DNA of 64,000 nt from Umezawaea tangerina. Lineage in GTDB: Bacteria; Actinomycetota; Actinomycetes; Mycobacteriales; Pseudonocardiaceae. Numbering within the stretch: position 1 is the stretch's first letter; every line of letters begins with the position of its first letter. Shown here piece by piece: positions 7,838-17,888 of the stretch. The stretch covers positions 744,001-808,000 of the forward strand of contig NZ_PVTF01000001.1 of the NCBI RefSeq assembly GCF_003002815.1, read 5' to 3'. A program made the translations under genes and the position numbers. The notes beneath the pieces were generated by a model. It did no database searches. It saw only the letters and a list, made by a program, of their open reading frames with translations, and was not told the origin of the DNA.

Positions 7838-8909
7838 GCAGGAGGAGGGGCTGACCGCGCCGCGGCGGCGCAGGAGGGGGCGCTGGCTGGTCGTCGCACT
7901 GGTCGTCGTGGCTGTGCTGGGGACCGGGTCGGTGGTCGTGCTGACCAGGGTCGCGGCGAACGCCTCCAACGCGACTCCGCCGCGGGCCGAGCCGCCGGAC
8001 ACCACCGCGGTCCGCAAGGGCGACCTCGCCGACCAGCAGACCGTCACCGGCTCGCTCGCCTACGGGACCGAGTGGTCCCTGCAGGGGCGCAAGCAGGGCA
8101 CGGTCACCGGGCTGTCGGAGGCCGGGTCGGTCGTCGAGCGCGGCCAGAACGTGTACTCCGTGGACGCCAAGCAGGTCCCGCTGTTCTACGGCCACCTGCC
8201 GCTCTACCGCGACCTGCAGACCGACATGAGCAGCGGCCCGGACGTGAAGATCGTCGAGGAGAACCTGAAGGAGCTGGGTTTCGACGACTTCGGCGAGCCG
8301 GACGAGAAGTTCACGTTCTGGACGGCGACCGCGATCAAGAAGTGGCAGAAGGCGCTCGGCGTCGAGCAGACGGGTGTCCTGGCCGTCGGCGACGTCGTCG
8401 TGCAGGCGGGTCCGGTCCGGATCTCGTCGGTGAGCGCCCAGCTCGGCGCGCCCGGCGCCGGGGACCTGATGAAGGTCACCGGCACCCAGCGCGTGGTCAC
8501 CGTGGACCTGGAGTCCTCGAAGCTGCGCCTGGCCAAGGTCGGCGAGAAGGTCGGGCTCACGATCACCGGCGGTGGCACCACCACCGGCACGATCGCGTCG
8601 CTCGGCAAGGCGGTCGAGGGGCAGGACGGCAAGGCCAAGACGCCCGTCACGATCACCCTGGACGACCAGGCCGCGGCGGGGACGCTGGACTCGGTGTCGG
8701 TGTCGGTCGTGTTCACCGCGGGCAAGAAGCAGGGCGTGCTGATCGTGCCGGTCGGCGCCCTGCTGGCGCTGGCCGAGGGCGGTTACGCCGTCGAGACCGC
8801 CGACGACCGCAAGCTCGTCCCCGTGACGACCGGGCTGTTCGCCAAGGGCGAGGTCGAGGTCAGCGGGGACGGCCTCACCGAGGGCCTGAAGGTGGTGACC
8901 ACGTCGTGA
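7830..8909 (+). CDS. Efflux periplasmic-adaptor-like protein with peptidoglycan-binding domain
   Basis: 359 residues. A basic cytoplasmic tail (RRRRRGR) is followed by one membrane helix (about 19-40), then an adaptor-type beta-rich region containing the [10 protein letters not shown] motif. A peptidoglycan_binding_1-like segment (about 127-182, including [15 protein letters not shown]-like helices and [13 protein letters not shown]) sits inside it. A C-terminal beta-barrel/membrane-proximal region (about 195-359) ends [14 protein letters not shown]. Homologous to HlyD/MacA-family adaptors used in Gram-positive MacB-type systems. Couples an ABC ATPase/permease to the cell wall. Stop overlaps the ATG of the ATPase gene. 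Confidence 0.88.
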   Translation: MAEQEEGLTAPRRRRRGRWLVVALVVVAVLGTGSVVVLTRVAANASNATPPRAEPPDTTAVRKGDLADQQTVTGSLAYGTEWSLQGRKQGTVTGLSEAGSVVERGQNVYSVDAKQVPLFYGHLPLYRDLQTDMSSGPDVKIVEENLKELGFDDFGEPDEKFTFWTATAIKKWQKALGVEQTGVLAVGDVVVQAGPVRISSVSAQLGAPGAGDLMKVTGTQRVVTVDLESSKLRLAKVGEKVGLTITGGGTTTGTIASLGKAVEGQDGKAKTPVTITLDDQAAAGTLDSVSVSVVFTAGKKQGVLIVPVGALLALAEGGYAVETADDRKLVPVTTGLFAKGEVEVSGDGLTEGLKVVTTS

Positions 8910-9586
8910 TGCCGGTCCTGGACATGCGCCGGGTCAGCCGCACCTACCCCGGTGGCGTCCAGGCGCTGCGCGAGGTGTCGCTGAGCGTCCGCGACGGCGA
9001 GATGCTGGCCATCGTCGGGCCGTCCGGGTCGGGCAAGTCCACGTTGCTGCAGCTGATGGGCACGCTGGACCGGCCGACCACCGGGCACGTCCTGGTGCGC
9101 GGCCACGACGTCGCCATGCTGCCGGACCGCAAGCTGTCGGCGTTGCGGTCGCGCTGGATCGGGTTCGTGTTCCAGCAGTTCTTCCTCACCGAGGGGCTGC
9201 CCGCCGTCGACAACGTGGCCTCGGGCCTGCTCTACGCCGGTGTGCCGCACCGCAAGCGGCGGCCGATGGCGATGGCCGCGCTGGAACGCGTCGGCCTGTC
9301 GCACCGGGCGTGGCACCTGCCCAGCGAGATGTCCGGCGGTGAGCGCCAGCGCGTCGCCATCGCCCGCGCCGTGGTCAACCGGCCCGCCATCCTGCTGGCC
9401 GACGAGCCGACCGGGAACCTGGACAGCCGCAACGGCGTCGGGGTGCTCGACCTGCTCGGCGAGCTCAACGCGGACGGCACGACGATCGTGATCATCACGC
9501 ACGACCGGGAGATCGCCGCGCACGCCCCGCGCCGGATCGAGGTGCTGGACGGCCTGCTCCAGCTCGACACGGGGGTGATGGTGTGA
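8909..9586 (+). CDS. MacB/LolD-type ABC ATPase
   Basis: 225 residues. Walker [10 protein letters not shown] (about 32-40), Q-loop VFQQFFL, signature SGGERQR, Walker [14 protein letters not shown] and H-loop ITHDREI are all intact. The [10 protein letters not shown] form is characteristic of the LolD/MacB/FtsE family, whose permeases are FtsX-like; the next gene is one. ATG 8909 overlaps the adaptor stop (TGATG arrangement); a GTG one codon upstream is an alternative. Provides energy for a mechanotransmission-type transporter in the cytoplasmic membrane. Confidence 0.95.
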   Translation: MPVLDMRRVSRTYPGGVQALREVSLSVRDGEMLAIVGPSGSGKSTLLQLMGTLDRPTTGHVLVRGHDVAMLPDRKLSALRSRWIGFVFQQFFLTEGLPAVDNVASGLLYAGVPHRKRRPMAMAALERVGLSHRAWHLPSEMSGGERQRVAIARAVVNRPAILLADEPTGNLDSRNGVGVLDLLGELNADGTTIVIITHDREIAAHAPRRIEVLDGLLQLDTGVMV

Positions 9587-10767
9587 CGGTCACGCTGCCG
9601 CCACCCACCCGCCTCGGCCCCCGCGACGTCGGACGCCTCGGCGCGCATGGGATGCGCACCAAGCCGATGCGCGCCGTGCTGTCCGCGCTGGGCATCGCGA
9701 TCGGCATCGCCGCCGTCGTCGCGGTGATCGGCATCCCGGCGTCGAGCGCGAAGGCGCTGAGCGACCAGCTCGCCACGCTGGGCACGAACCTGCTGCGCGC
9801 CGAACCCGGCCAGACCTTCGGCGGCCAGGACGCGAAACTGCCGAAGACGGCGGTCGGGATGGCCAAGCGGATCGGTCCGGTGACGTCCGCGAGCGGCATC
9901 GGCAAGACCGGGAAGTCGGTGCGGCGCAACGACCACGTCGACGAGAACGAGACCTCCGGCCTCGGCGTCTTCGCCGCGACACCGGACTTGCTGGACGTGC
10001 TCGGCGGGCACGTCCGCGACGGCCGCTTCGTCGACTCCTCACCGTTCCCGGCGGTCGTCCTCGGCTCGGTCGCCGCCACCCGCCTCGGCATCACCGGCAC
10101 CGGCGGCCAGGTCTGGATCGACGGCCAGTGGTTCACCGTCGTCGGCATCCTGGACCCGATGCCGCTGGCCCCGGAGATCGAGCGCTCCGTGCTCGTCGGC
10201 TGGGAGACCGCCACCGAACGGCTCGCCTTCGACGGCCACCCCAGCACCGTCTACGTCCGCGCGAAGGACACCGCCGTCGAGGCTGTGCGAAACGTCCTCG
10301 GCCCCACCCTCAACCCCCAGCAACCCAACGAGGTCCGAGTCGCCCGCCCGTCCGACGCACTGGCCGCCAAACAACTCACCGAAACCGCCTACAGCGGCCT
10401 CTTCCTGGGTCTGGGCGGCGTCGCCCTGCTGGTCGGCGGCGTCGGCGTAGCCAACACCATGGTCATCTCCGTACTGGAACGCCGCCGCGAAATCGGCCTC
10501 CGCCGCGCCCTCGGCGCCACCCGCCGCCAGGTCCGCGGCCAATTCCTCGCCGAATCAGTCCTCCTCTCCGGCCTAGGCGGCCTGGTCGGCGTCCTGATCG
10601 GAGTAGCCGTCACCGCCGGCTACTCCGCCAGCCAGAACTGGCCCGCCGAAATCCCCCTACCGGCAGTACTCGGCGGCGTCGCGATCTCCATGCTGGTAGG
10701 CGCCATCGCAGGCGCCTACCCAGCCATGCGCGCAGCCAGACTGTCCCCCACAGAAGCACTGGCATAA
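9583..10767 (+). CDS. MacB-like FtsX-family permease
   Basis: 394 residues from a GTG overlapping the ATPase stop. An N-terminal amphipathic stretch and first membrane helix ([19 protein letters not shown], about 31-49) are followed by a large extracellular MacB_PCD-like domain (about 55-250). Three C-terminal helices form the FtsX domain (about 265-290, 323-345, 358-380), with the hallmark cytoplasmic motif [20 protein letters not shown]. Last gene of the lipoprotein-adaptor-ATPase-permease operon. Exports an unknown molecule, or performs mechanotransmission, across the envelope. Codon use near the 3' end is richer in A (CCA, GCA, GTA) than in neighbouring genes. Confidence 0.94.
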   Translation: MTVTLPPPTRLGPRDVGRLGAHGMRTKPMRAVLSALGIAIGIAAVVAVIGIPASSAKALSDQLATLGTNLLRAEPGQTFGGQDAKLPKTAVGMAKRIGPVTSASGIGKTGKSVRRNDHVDENETSGLGVFAATPDLLDVLGGHVRDGRFVDSSPFPAVVLGSVAATRLGITGTGGQVWIDGQWFTVVGILDPMPLAPEIERSVLVGWETATERLAFDGHPSTVYVRAKDTAVEAVRNVLGPTLNPQQPNEVRVARPSDALAAKQLTETAYSGLFLGLGGVALLVGGVGVANTMVISVLERRREIGLRRALGATRRQVRGQFLAESVLLSGLGGLVGVLIGVAVTAGYSASQNWPAEIPLPAVLGGVAISMLVGAIAGAYPAMRAARLSPTEALA

Positions 10768-10794
10768 AAAGAAAGCAGAACGAACAAAAAGAAG

Positions 10795-10824
10795 AAGGGC
10801 CCCAGCACACCCGCCGGGGCCCTT
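10795..10824 (+). terminator. Terminator of the MacB-like operon
   Basis: A 9-bp perfect stem (AAGGGCCCC, 10795-10803, with 10816-10824) closes a 12-base loop 28 bases after the permease stop, preceded by an A-rich run. The gene-free stretch 10768-11179 contains this hairpin and then repeat copy 2. Confidence 0.75.
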
Positions 10825-10861
10825 CCACATCCAACAAAAGACGAGCCCAACCCCCACCCCG

Positions 10862-11103
10862 TTGGGCGAAGCCCGCCAGCGCGCATCCGGCGCGGAGCGC
10901 CCGGGGCCTTGTCGGCGCCAGCCGATGCCTTGTCCGACGCGCAGCGAGGATGCTTTGTCCGACGGCGGAGCCGAGGATGCCTGGTCAGGCGCAGCCTGAT
11001 GCTGGCGAAGCCAGACTTCCCCTCTGCCCCCGATCCACAGCGCCCTCCTGCCCGATCTTCGTTGTCAAGATGGCTTTATCGTCTTGACAACGAAGATCGG
11101 GCA
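10862..11103. repeat. Structured repeat element, copy 2 (inverted relative to copy 1)
   Basis: Reverse-complement orientation of copy 1. The short-hairpin array occupies about 10862-11014 (six or seven units, ending with CTGGCGAAGCCAG) and the long hairpin has 22-bp perfect arms at 11049-11070 and 11082-11103 with an 11-base loop. Read on the - strand the loop contains GATAAAGCC, close to GATGAAGCT in copies 1 and 3. Similarity to copy 1 continues through the linker and on past the hairpin to about 11163, so copies 1 and 2 are a recent inverted duplication. Lies between the macB-like gene and serC, which converge. Confidence 0.9.
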
Positions 11104-11179
11104 TTGAGACAATCGCGCGCCGGGGGCTGGGCTTCGCGCAGGGGTGAGAGGGCCGGGAGCCACCAGCACCCCGACAACC

Positions 11180-12430
<1,251 letters not shown>

Positions 12431-13048
12431 TCAGAGAACACCCTGCTCCATCGCCGTGGTGACCGCCGCTGTGCGGTCGGACACACCGAGCTTGCCGAAC
12501 ACGCGCAGCAGGTGGGTTTTGACCGTGGCCTCGCCGATGAACAGCTCGCGGCCGATCTCCGCGTTGGACAGACCCCGTCCGACCAGCCGCAACACCTCGA
12601 CCTCGCGCGCGGACAGCGCCGGTCGCGCCGGGGTGCGGACCCGGCCGACGAGCTTGCCGACCACGGAGGGTGCCAGCACGGTCTCGCCGCGTGCCGCGCC
12701 GCGGATCGCGGTGACCAGTTCGTCCCTCGTGGAGTCCTTCAGCAGGTACCCGGCGGCGCCCGCCTCGACCGCGCGCAGGATGTCGGTGTCCGTTTCGTAC
12801 GTGGTCAGCACGACCACGCGACTCCGGGATCCCGAAGCGACGATCCGCGCGGTCGCCGACGCCCCGTCCAGTCCGGGCATCCGCAGGTCCATCAGCACCA
12901 CGTCCGGCGGGTCGTTCGCGACGAACTCGACGGCCTCCGCGCCCGAGGACACCTCGCCGACCACGGTCAGGTCGTCCTCGGCCTCGAGCATCCCGCGCAG
13001 GCCCTGGCGGACGACCGGGTGGTCGTCGGCCAGCAGCACCCGGATCAC
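12431..13048 (-). CDS. NarL/LuxR-family response regulator
   Basis: 205 residues from a GTG overlapping the kinase stop (GTGA). Receiver domain with DD at 8-9, phosphoacceptor Asp54 (VVLMDLRMPG) and KD in GYLLKDSTRDE. A C-terminal LuxR-type helix-turn-helix (about 142-200) contains LSAREVEVLRLVGRGLSNAEIGRELFIGEATVKTHL-type residues. Partner of the histidine kinase upstream and, since kinase and regulator follow an ABC exporter in one overlapping operon, a likely controller of that exporter. Signal unknown. Confidence 0.94.
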   Translation of the reverse strand: MIRVLLADDHPVVRQGLRGMLEAEDDLTVVGEVSSGAEAVEFVANDPPDVVLMDLRMPGLDGASATARIVASGSRSRVVVLTTYETDTDILRAVEAGAAGYLLKDSTRDELVTAIRGAARGETVLAPSVVGKLVGRVRTPARPALSAREVEVLRLVGRGLSNAEIGRELFIGEATVKTHLLRVFGKLGVSDRTAAVTTAMEQGVL

Positions 13049-14157
13049 CGCGGCACCCGCACGGTCAGCGTGGTGCCGTCCGACCCGGACACGTCCAGCG
13101 CGCCCCCGACCTGCTCGGCGCGCGCCCGCATCCCGCGCAGCCCGAACCCCTCCGCGCTGTCCCCGAGCCCCTGCCCGTCGTCGTGCACCGACAGCCGCAC
13201 CACGTCCTCCTCGTACGCCAACTCGACCTCCACCGCGTTCGCGCGGGCGTGCTTGCGCACGTTGTGGAACGCCTCCTGCGCCGCCCGCAGCAGCACCACC
13301 TCGACCGACGTCGGCAGGGGCGCGGGCTCGCCGGTCGTGCGGTGCCGCACCTCGACGCCCGCCTCCTCGCCCAGCCGGTCGGCCTGCCTGCCGATCGCCT
13401 CGACCAGCGTCGACCCGCTCAGCGCCGTGGGCGCCAGCGCGGCCACCAGGGCGCGCGCCTCGACCAGGTTCTCCCGTGCCGTCCGCAGCGCCAGGTCCAG
13501 CAGCTTGGGAGCGCCCGCCGGGTTGCCCTGCGCGGCCTGCACGAGGGTGACGATGCTGGTGAACCCCTGAGCCAGCGTGTCGTGGATCTCGCCGGACAGC
13601 CGTTCCCGCTCGGCCGCGACCCCGGCCTCGTGCGACAGCCGTTCGTTGAGGGCCTGCGTGCGGCGCAGCTCCTCGACGAGCTGCGCCTGCTCGCGGGTCT
13701 TGTCCAGGATCGTGGTGATCGCCCAGGCGAACATCTGCGACAGCACGGCGATCAGCGCGACGATCGGCAGGTAGTCCTGCACCCAGTCGGCCTCGCCGAA
13801 CGACCGGACCCACGGCACCAGCGAGAACACCACCGCGGGGACGAGCGCCATCCACAGCGGCAGCGCCATGTAGACCTGCACCATCAGCGCGAACAGCAGG
13901 TACGCCGAGGCGTTCGTCAGCCACACCGCCGTCGAGAACAGGACGAACATCACCGACAGGTAGGCGGCTCCCCGGCCGGGCCGGTGCTCGTGCCGCCAGG
14001 ACGTCGCGTCCGGCCCGAACCAGTGCTGCCAGGCGGCGCACGCCACCCCCAGGCCGACCGCCCCGAGCCGGTGGGCGATCGGGGCGGTGTCGATCAGGAT
14101 CATGACCGCGGCGACCACGTAGGCCATCGCGGCCATCCGCCGCCACGGGTTGATCAC
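13045..14157 (-). CDS. NarL-type sensor histidine kinase (HisKA_3)
   Basis: 370 residues from a GTG at 14157 that overlaps the permease stop. Five or six N-terminal membrane helices (about residues 8-150) with almost no extracellular domain, a short coiled segment, then HisKA_3 with His192 in RERLSGEIHDTLAQGF and a HATPase domain (AQEAFHNVRKHARA N-box; DDGQGLG; GFGLRGMRARAEQVGG). Intramembrane-sensing kinases like this (compare LiaS, DesK, BceS) often watch the membrane or a co-encoded ABC exporter. The preceding ABC pair therefore suggests an exporter/sensor module (inferred). Confidence 0.93.
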   Translation of the reverse strand: MINPWRRMAAMAYVVAAVMILIDTAPIAHRLGAVGLGVACAAWQHWFGPDATSWRHEHRPGRGAAYLSVMFVLFSTAVWLTNASAYLLFALMVQVYMALPLWMALVPAVVFSLVPWVRSFGEADWVQDYLPIVALIAVLSQMFAWAITTILDKTREQAQLVEELRRTQALNERLSHEAGVAAERERLSGEIHDTLAQGFTSIVTLVQAAQGNPAGAPKLLDLALRTARENLVEARALVAALAPTALSGSTLVEAIGRQADRLGEEAGVEVRHRTTGEPAPLPTSVEVVLLRAAQEAFHNVRKHARANAVEVELAYEEDVVRLSVHDDGQGLGDSAEGFGLRGMRARAEQVGGALDVSGSDGTTLTVRVPR

Positions 14158-14993
14158 TTGTTGGTCCACCGGAAGGTCGCCAGGCACAGGGCCAAGCCGA
14201 CCACGCACCACGCCCCGAGCACCAGTGCCGTGAGGCCGTGCTCCCACGCGCCCGCCATCTCCAGCGCCGTGGCGCCGTCCGGCAGGAACACCGAGCGCAT
14301 GCCCTGGCAGATCCACTTGAGCGGGAAGAACGACGCCACGCCCACCATCGCCGCGGGCAGCGCGACGATCGGGTTGATGAACACGCCGGAGATGAACTGG
14401 AGCCCGATGTAGGGCAGGTTCATCACGGCGGGAGCGCTGCGCGAGGACTTCGCCAGGCCGCTGGCCGCGATGCCGAGCAGCGAGCACGACACGACGCCGA
14501 GCGCGAACACCCAGGCGAACGTCAGCCAGCGCGCCGGGTCAGTCGGCAGCTCCACGTCGAACAGCAGGACGCCCACCGCCAGCAGCAGCGCGACCTCGGC
14601 CAGGCTGGCCACCGCGACCAGCACCAGCTTGCCGAGGAAGTAGGCCGCCGCGGGCATCGGCGTGCCGCGCAGCCGCTTCAGCGTCCCGTCCTCCCGGTCG
14701 GTCGCGACGCCCACGCCGAGGGTGATGAACGAGGTCGAGAGGATGCCCGCGCCGACCATGCTGGCCGTGAACAGCTGGCTCATGGACACGCCGGCGTCGA
14801 CCATGTCCCCGCTGAACACGCTGCCCAGCAGCACCAGGATGAACGCGGGCAGCGAGAACGTGAAGACGACGGCTTCCTTGCGGCGGAAGAACTCCCGCAG
14901 CTCCAGCCGTCCGCGGGCGGCTCCGATGGCGACGGTGCTCATGCTCGTGCTCCGATCCGGTCGTGGACGGCGGGTGGTGGTCGGGGTGCTCAC
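14154..14993 (-). CDS. ABC-2 type permease
   Basis: 279 residues if translation starts at the GTG (14993) overlapping the ATPase stop; an ATG at 14942 would remove 17 basic residues (RRPRPDRS). Six membrane helices are visible, with the first near LREFFRRKEAVVFTFSLPAFILVLL, and the conserved ABC-2 loop EDGTLKRLRGTPMPAAAYFLGKL. Family: DrrB/NodJ-type exporters, often for drugs, lipids or antibiotics. Forms a four-gene overlapping operon with its ATPase upstream and the two-component system downstream. Confidence 0.92.
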   Translation of the reverse strand: MSTPTTTRRPRPDRSTSMSTVAIGAARGRLELREFFRRKEAVVFTFSLPAFILVLLGSVFSGDMVDAGVSMSQLFTASMVGAGILSTSFITLGVGVATDREDGTLKRLRGTPMPAAAYFLGKLVLVAVASLAEVALLLAVGVLLFDVELPTDPARWLTFAWVFALGVVSCSLLGIAASGLAKSSRSAPAVMNLPYIGLQFISGVFINPIVALPAAMVGVASFFPLKWICQGMRSVFLPDGATALEMAGAWEHGLTALVLGAWCVVGLALCLATFRWTNK

Positions 14994-15823
14994 GCGCGTT
15001 CCCCGATCAGGTCGAGGTAGACGTCCTCGAGGGTCGGCCTGGCCACGGTCAGCTCGGCCAGCTCCTCGTGCCGGGACAGCTCGACGATCAGGTTCTGCGG
15101 GTCGGCGGTCCGCCGGACCTGCGGCCCGTCCGCCCCGACCCACCGCACGGTCGCCTCGGCCGTGGCCCGGCCGCCCAGCGTCTTCGGCGATCCCTCCGCC
15201 ACGATCCGGCCGCCCGCGATCACCGCCACCCGGTCGGCCAGCGCCTCGGCCTCGTCCAGGTAGTGCGTGGTCAGCAGGATCGTCGTGCCCTCGCCCGCCA
15301 GCAGCCGGATCAGGCTCCAGAACTGCCGCCGCGCCTCCGGGTCGAACCCGGTCGTGGGCTCGTCCAGGAACACCAGCTCCGGCCGCCCGATGATCCCCAG
15401 CGCCACGTCCAGCCGCCGCCGCTGCCCACCCGAGAGCCGTCCGGCCCGCGCCCCCGCCTTCCCGGTCAGCCCGACGAGCTCGATCACCTCGTCGGGGTCG
15501 CGCGGGTCCGGGTAGTAGCCCGCGAAGTGCCGCACGGCCTCCCGCACCGTCAGCTCCGCCGCGTCCGTCGCCGACTGCAGCACGATCCCGATCCGCCCAC
15601 GCCACGCCGCGGACGCCCTGCCGGGGTCCCCGCCCAGCACCTCCACCTCGCCCGCGTCCCGCTTCCGGTGCCCTTCGAGGATCTCCACGGTCGTGCTCTT
15701 GCCCGCCCCGTTGGGTCCCAGCAACGCGAACACCTCGCCCACCGCGATGTCGAGGTCCACCCCGTCCACCGCGGCCACTCCGCCGTAGGCCTTCCGCAGG
15801 CCCCGAACCCGTATCGCGCTCAT
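14990..15823 (-). CDS. ABC transporter ATPase (DrrA-like)
   Basis: 277 residues. Walker A LLGPNGAGKST (about 35-45), Q-loop LQSATDAAELTVRE, signature LSGGQRRRLDVALG, Walker B LVFLDEPTTGFD and switch histidine TTHYLDEAE are intact. A C-terminal extension (about 215-277, with ELTVARPTLEDVYLDLIGERA) is typical of DrrA/CcmA-type exporters. First gene of the exporter/two-component operon; a 34-base perfect palindrome (15875-15908) lies upstream, between it and the LLM gene. Energises the ABC-2 permease that follows. Confidence 0.94.
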   Translation of the reverse strand: MSAIRVRGLRKAYGGVAAVDGVDLDIAVGEVFALLGPNGAGKSTTVEILEGHRKRDAGEVEVLGGDPGRASAAWRGRIGIVLQSATDAAELTVREAVRHFAGYYPDPRDPDEVIELVGLTGKAGARAGRLSGGQRRRLDVALGIIGRPELVFLDEPTTGFDPEARRQFWSLIRLLAGEGTTILLTTHYLDEAEALADRVAVIAGGRIVAEGSPKTLGGRATAEATVRWVGADGPQVRRTADPQNLIVELSRHEELAELTVARPTLEDVYLDLIGERA

Positions 15824-15874
15824 GGCGAGAAGTCTGCCGATCGCGCCGCTGACCAGGGACGACCCGACGATGGA

Positions 15875-15908
15875 CTCCCGGTGTCCACCGATCGGTGGAC
15901 ACCGGGAG
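15875..15908. terminator. 34-base perfect palindrome between two same-strand operons
   Basis: Perfect inverted symmetry of 17 bases per side centred on CCGATCGG. It begins 10 bases after the stop of the LLM oxidoreductase gene and ends 52 bases before the ATPase start. As RNA it folds into a 15-bp stem with a GATC loop, consistent with a terminator. As DNA its lack of any asymmetric loop also suits a dimeric repressor site for the exporter operon. I cannot decide between these from sequence. Confidence 0.7.
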
Positions 15909-15917
15909 CCCGCGGGC

Positions 15918-16889
15918 TCAGGCGCGCCCGGCCACCGCGCGCCCGGCGATGTCGCGCAGCCTGCCCGCGATGTCCAGCTGGGTCCGCAGGTCCTCCGCGC
16001 CCGGTACGTAGTTGAGGTCGAAGAAGACCTCGTCCACGCCCGCCGCGGCGAGCCGGTGGACGTCCGTGGCGATCTGGTCCCAGCTGCCGTTGACCAGCAG
16101 GCGGCCCTCCTCCGGCAGGTCCGACCCGTCCGCGGTGGGCTCGACGTTGGCGCGCACGACCGTGGGCAGCGGGCCGCGGCCGTGCGCCTCGGCCGCCGCC
16201 CGGACCGCGCCGATCATCCCGACCAGGCTGTCGACGTCGACCGCGGCGGCGGTGAAGCCGTCGGCGAGGCGCCCGACCCGGTCCAGCGCCTTCGGGCCGA
16301 AACCGCCCATCAGGACCGGCAGCGGGTCCTGCACGGGCTTGGGGCCGATGAACGACGCCGGGATCGTGTGGTGCGCGCCGGAGAACTCGACGGGGTCCGG
16401 ACCCCAGACCGCCCGCAGCGCCCGGACCACCTCCTCGGCAGCCTCGCCGCGCCCGCGGAACGGCGTCCCGGCGGCCTCGTACTCGTCGACCGACCAGCCG
16501 AGCCCGACACCGGCCGTGACCCGCCCGTTCGACAGCTGGTCCAAGGTCGCGAGCCGTCGTCCCAGCAGCACCGGGTTGTAGAGGGGCAGGATGAGGACGC
16601 TGACTCCGAGCCGGATCCGCTCGGTGATGGCGGCCACGTAGGTCATGACGGTCAGGTGCTCGAACACCCGCTTGTAGGACGGGCTCAGCACGCCGTCGGG
16701 CCTGCCGGGATAGGGCGTCCTCGGGGCGACGGGGTAGAGCGTCCGGTCGAGGGTCCACAGGGAGTGCCAGCCGTCCCGCTCGGCGCGCAGCGCGAACTCC
16801 CGGATGTTCCCGGTGGTGGCCTGCTCGCCAACGTGCGGAAGGGCGAGCCCGTACTTCGTGGTCGCTCCCGCTCCTTCGGCGGCGCTCAT
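15918..16889 (-). CDS. LLM-class (luciferase-like) F420-dependent oxidoreductase
   Basis: 323 residues of the bacterial-luciferase TIM-barrel family. Seen: N-terminal KYGLALPHVGE, the SLWTLDRTLYP segment, an aromatic/proline loop, LATLDQLSNGRVTAGVGLGW (family signature), and LPVLMGGFGPKALDRVGRLADGF. Actinobacterial members with this pattern mostly use coenzyme F420, and the co-translated upstream gene resembles an F420:NADPH oxidoreductase, which supports that cofactor. The stop/start overlap with that gene is 4 bases. Substrate unknown. Flavin (FMN) use cannot be excluded from sequence alone. Confidence 0.88.
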   Translation of the reverse strand: MSAAEGAGATTKYGLALPHVGEQATTGNIREFALRAERDGWHSLWTLDRTLYPVAPRTPYPGRPDGVLSPSYKRVFEHLTVMTYVAAITERIRLGVSVLILPLYNPVLLGRRLATLDQLSNGRVTAGVGLGWSVDEYEAAGTPFRGRGEAAEEVVRALRAVWGPDPVEFSGAHHTIPASFIGPKPVQDPLPVLMGGFGPKALDRVGRLADGFTAAAVDVDSLVGMIGAVRAAAEAHGRGPLPTVVRANVEPTADGSDLPEEGRLLVNGSWDQIATDVHRLAAAGVDEVFFDLNYVPGAEDLRTQLDIAGRLRDIAGRAVAGRA

Positions 16890-17515
16890 CCGAGGACGCC
16901 GAGGGAGAAGGCGAAGTGGCCCAGGCCGTGCCTGCCGAGGCCCATCATCACGAGTGCGGTGTCCTCCAGGCGGCCCGCCATCGCCAGCGGTCCGGTGTCC
17001 AGCGGGCGCAGCCCGAGGCTCTCGACGAACGCCGACACGCTCGCCTTCGACGGCCCGTCGTCGCCCGCGATGAGCACGTCGAGCGGACGGCCCTCGGCGG
17101 GGTGGGCGGCCAGGACGGTGCCGAAGACGGTGTTGAACGCCTTCACGACGTGCGCGTCCGCGGGTGCCGCCTTCGCGATCTCCTCCGCGGCGGAGGTGCG
17201 GTCGTGGGTGAGGAGCCCGGCGAGGTCGGGGGCGAACGGGTTGGCGACGTCGACGAGGACCTTGCCGCTCAACGCGTCCCCGTACCGGGTGACGAGCGGC
17301 ACGCCCGCGGCGTAGGGCACGGCGAGGACGACGACGTCACCCGCTGGCCGGGCGCCGAACGTCCCCGCCGTGGCGCCGTCGCCGAGCGCACGGGCGAGCT
17401 CGACGGCACGCGCGGCGTCGCGGCCGACGACCTCGACGGTGTTGCCGCCCGCCAGCGCGAGGGCCCCCAGGGCGCGGGCCATGGTCCCCACTCCGATGAT
17501 GCTGATGGTGCTCAT
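16886..17515 (-). CDS. F420-dependent NADP reductase-like protein (NAD(P)-binding)
   Basis: 209 residues. Begins MSTISIIGVGTMARALGALAL, a Rossmann GxGxMA nucleotide-binding motif, followed by EVVGRD where the basic residue fits NADP(H). DVVVLAVPYAA, KVLVDVANPF, HVVKAFNTVFG and LDVLIAGDDGPSKASV are the conserved segments of the NPDR/FNO (NADPH:F420 reductase) family. The enzyme would recycle F420H2/F420 for the partner LLM oxidoreductase with which it overlaps. A metalloreductase or other dinucleotide-binding role is possible. Start chosen at ATG 17515; no strong ribosome-binding site is seen. Confidence 0.85.
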   Translation of the reverse strand: MSTISIIGVGTMARALGALALAGGNTVEVVGRDAARAVELARALGDGATAGTFGARPAGDVVVLAVPYAAGVPLVTRYGDALSGKVLVDVANPFAPDLAGLLTHDRTSAAEEIAKAAPADAHVVKAFNTVFGTVLAAHPAEGRPLDVLIAGDDGPSKASVSAFVESLGLRPLDTGPLAMAGRLEDTALVMMGLGRHGLGHFAFSLGVLG

Positions 17516-17888
17516 GCTGTGGTGCGCCTGCCTTCCGGGATCGGGACGGAGCGCTCGTCGGCGGTGGGTCGTGGCCTGCGCGTCCCGTCCTCCCGGTCAA
17601 CGGCCGGGCGGAAACGGCTCTTCCCGTCGTGAAGTCGATAGCTGTACGGGCAGCCATCGATCTCGCTCATACCGGCGCCGGGCATCCCGGTGCCCGCCCA
17701 CCGACCGGTTCGGGGGTGTCCGTGACTCGCTGTCAGAGGCAGGCCGGGACGGTCCGCGGCGGTGTCCACGTTCGGAGCACCGCCGGGTCTTCCGCGTCCC
17801 TCCGTGTCCGCGAGCGGCCGGAAATTAGCCCACCTGTGCATCGGCTCGTGCGGGACGATGGACGTTTCAACAGGTCAGGGGGCTGGCC
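17516..17888. other. Divergent intergenic region, 373 bases
   Basis: Separates the F420-related pair (-) from a membrane-anchored protein gene (+). It contains promoters for both, which I cannot place with confidence. A - strand open frame from ATG 17670 ends in a TGA that overlaps the reductase ATG. Its 52-residue product (MSEIDGCPYSYRLHDGKSRF at the N-terminus) has no recognisable fold and no ribosome-binding site, so I regard it as a possible leader peptide or gene remnant only. Confidence 0.4.

Noticed and set aside
17512-17670. 52-codon frame overlapping the start of the F420-reductase-like gene
   Set aside because: No ribosome-binding site or known fold; kept only as a note in the intergenic entry.
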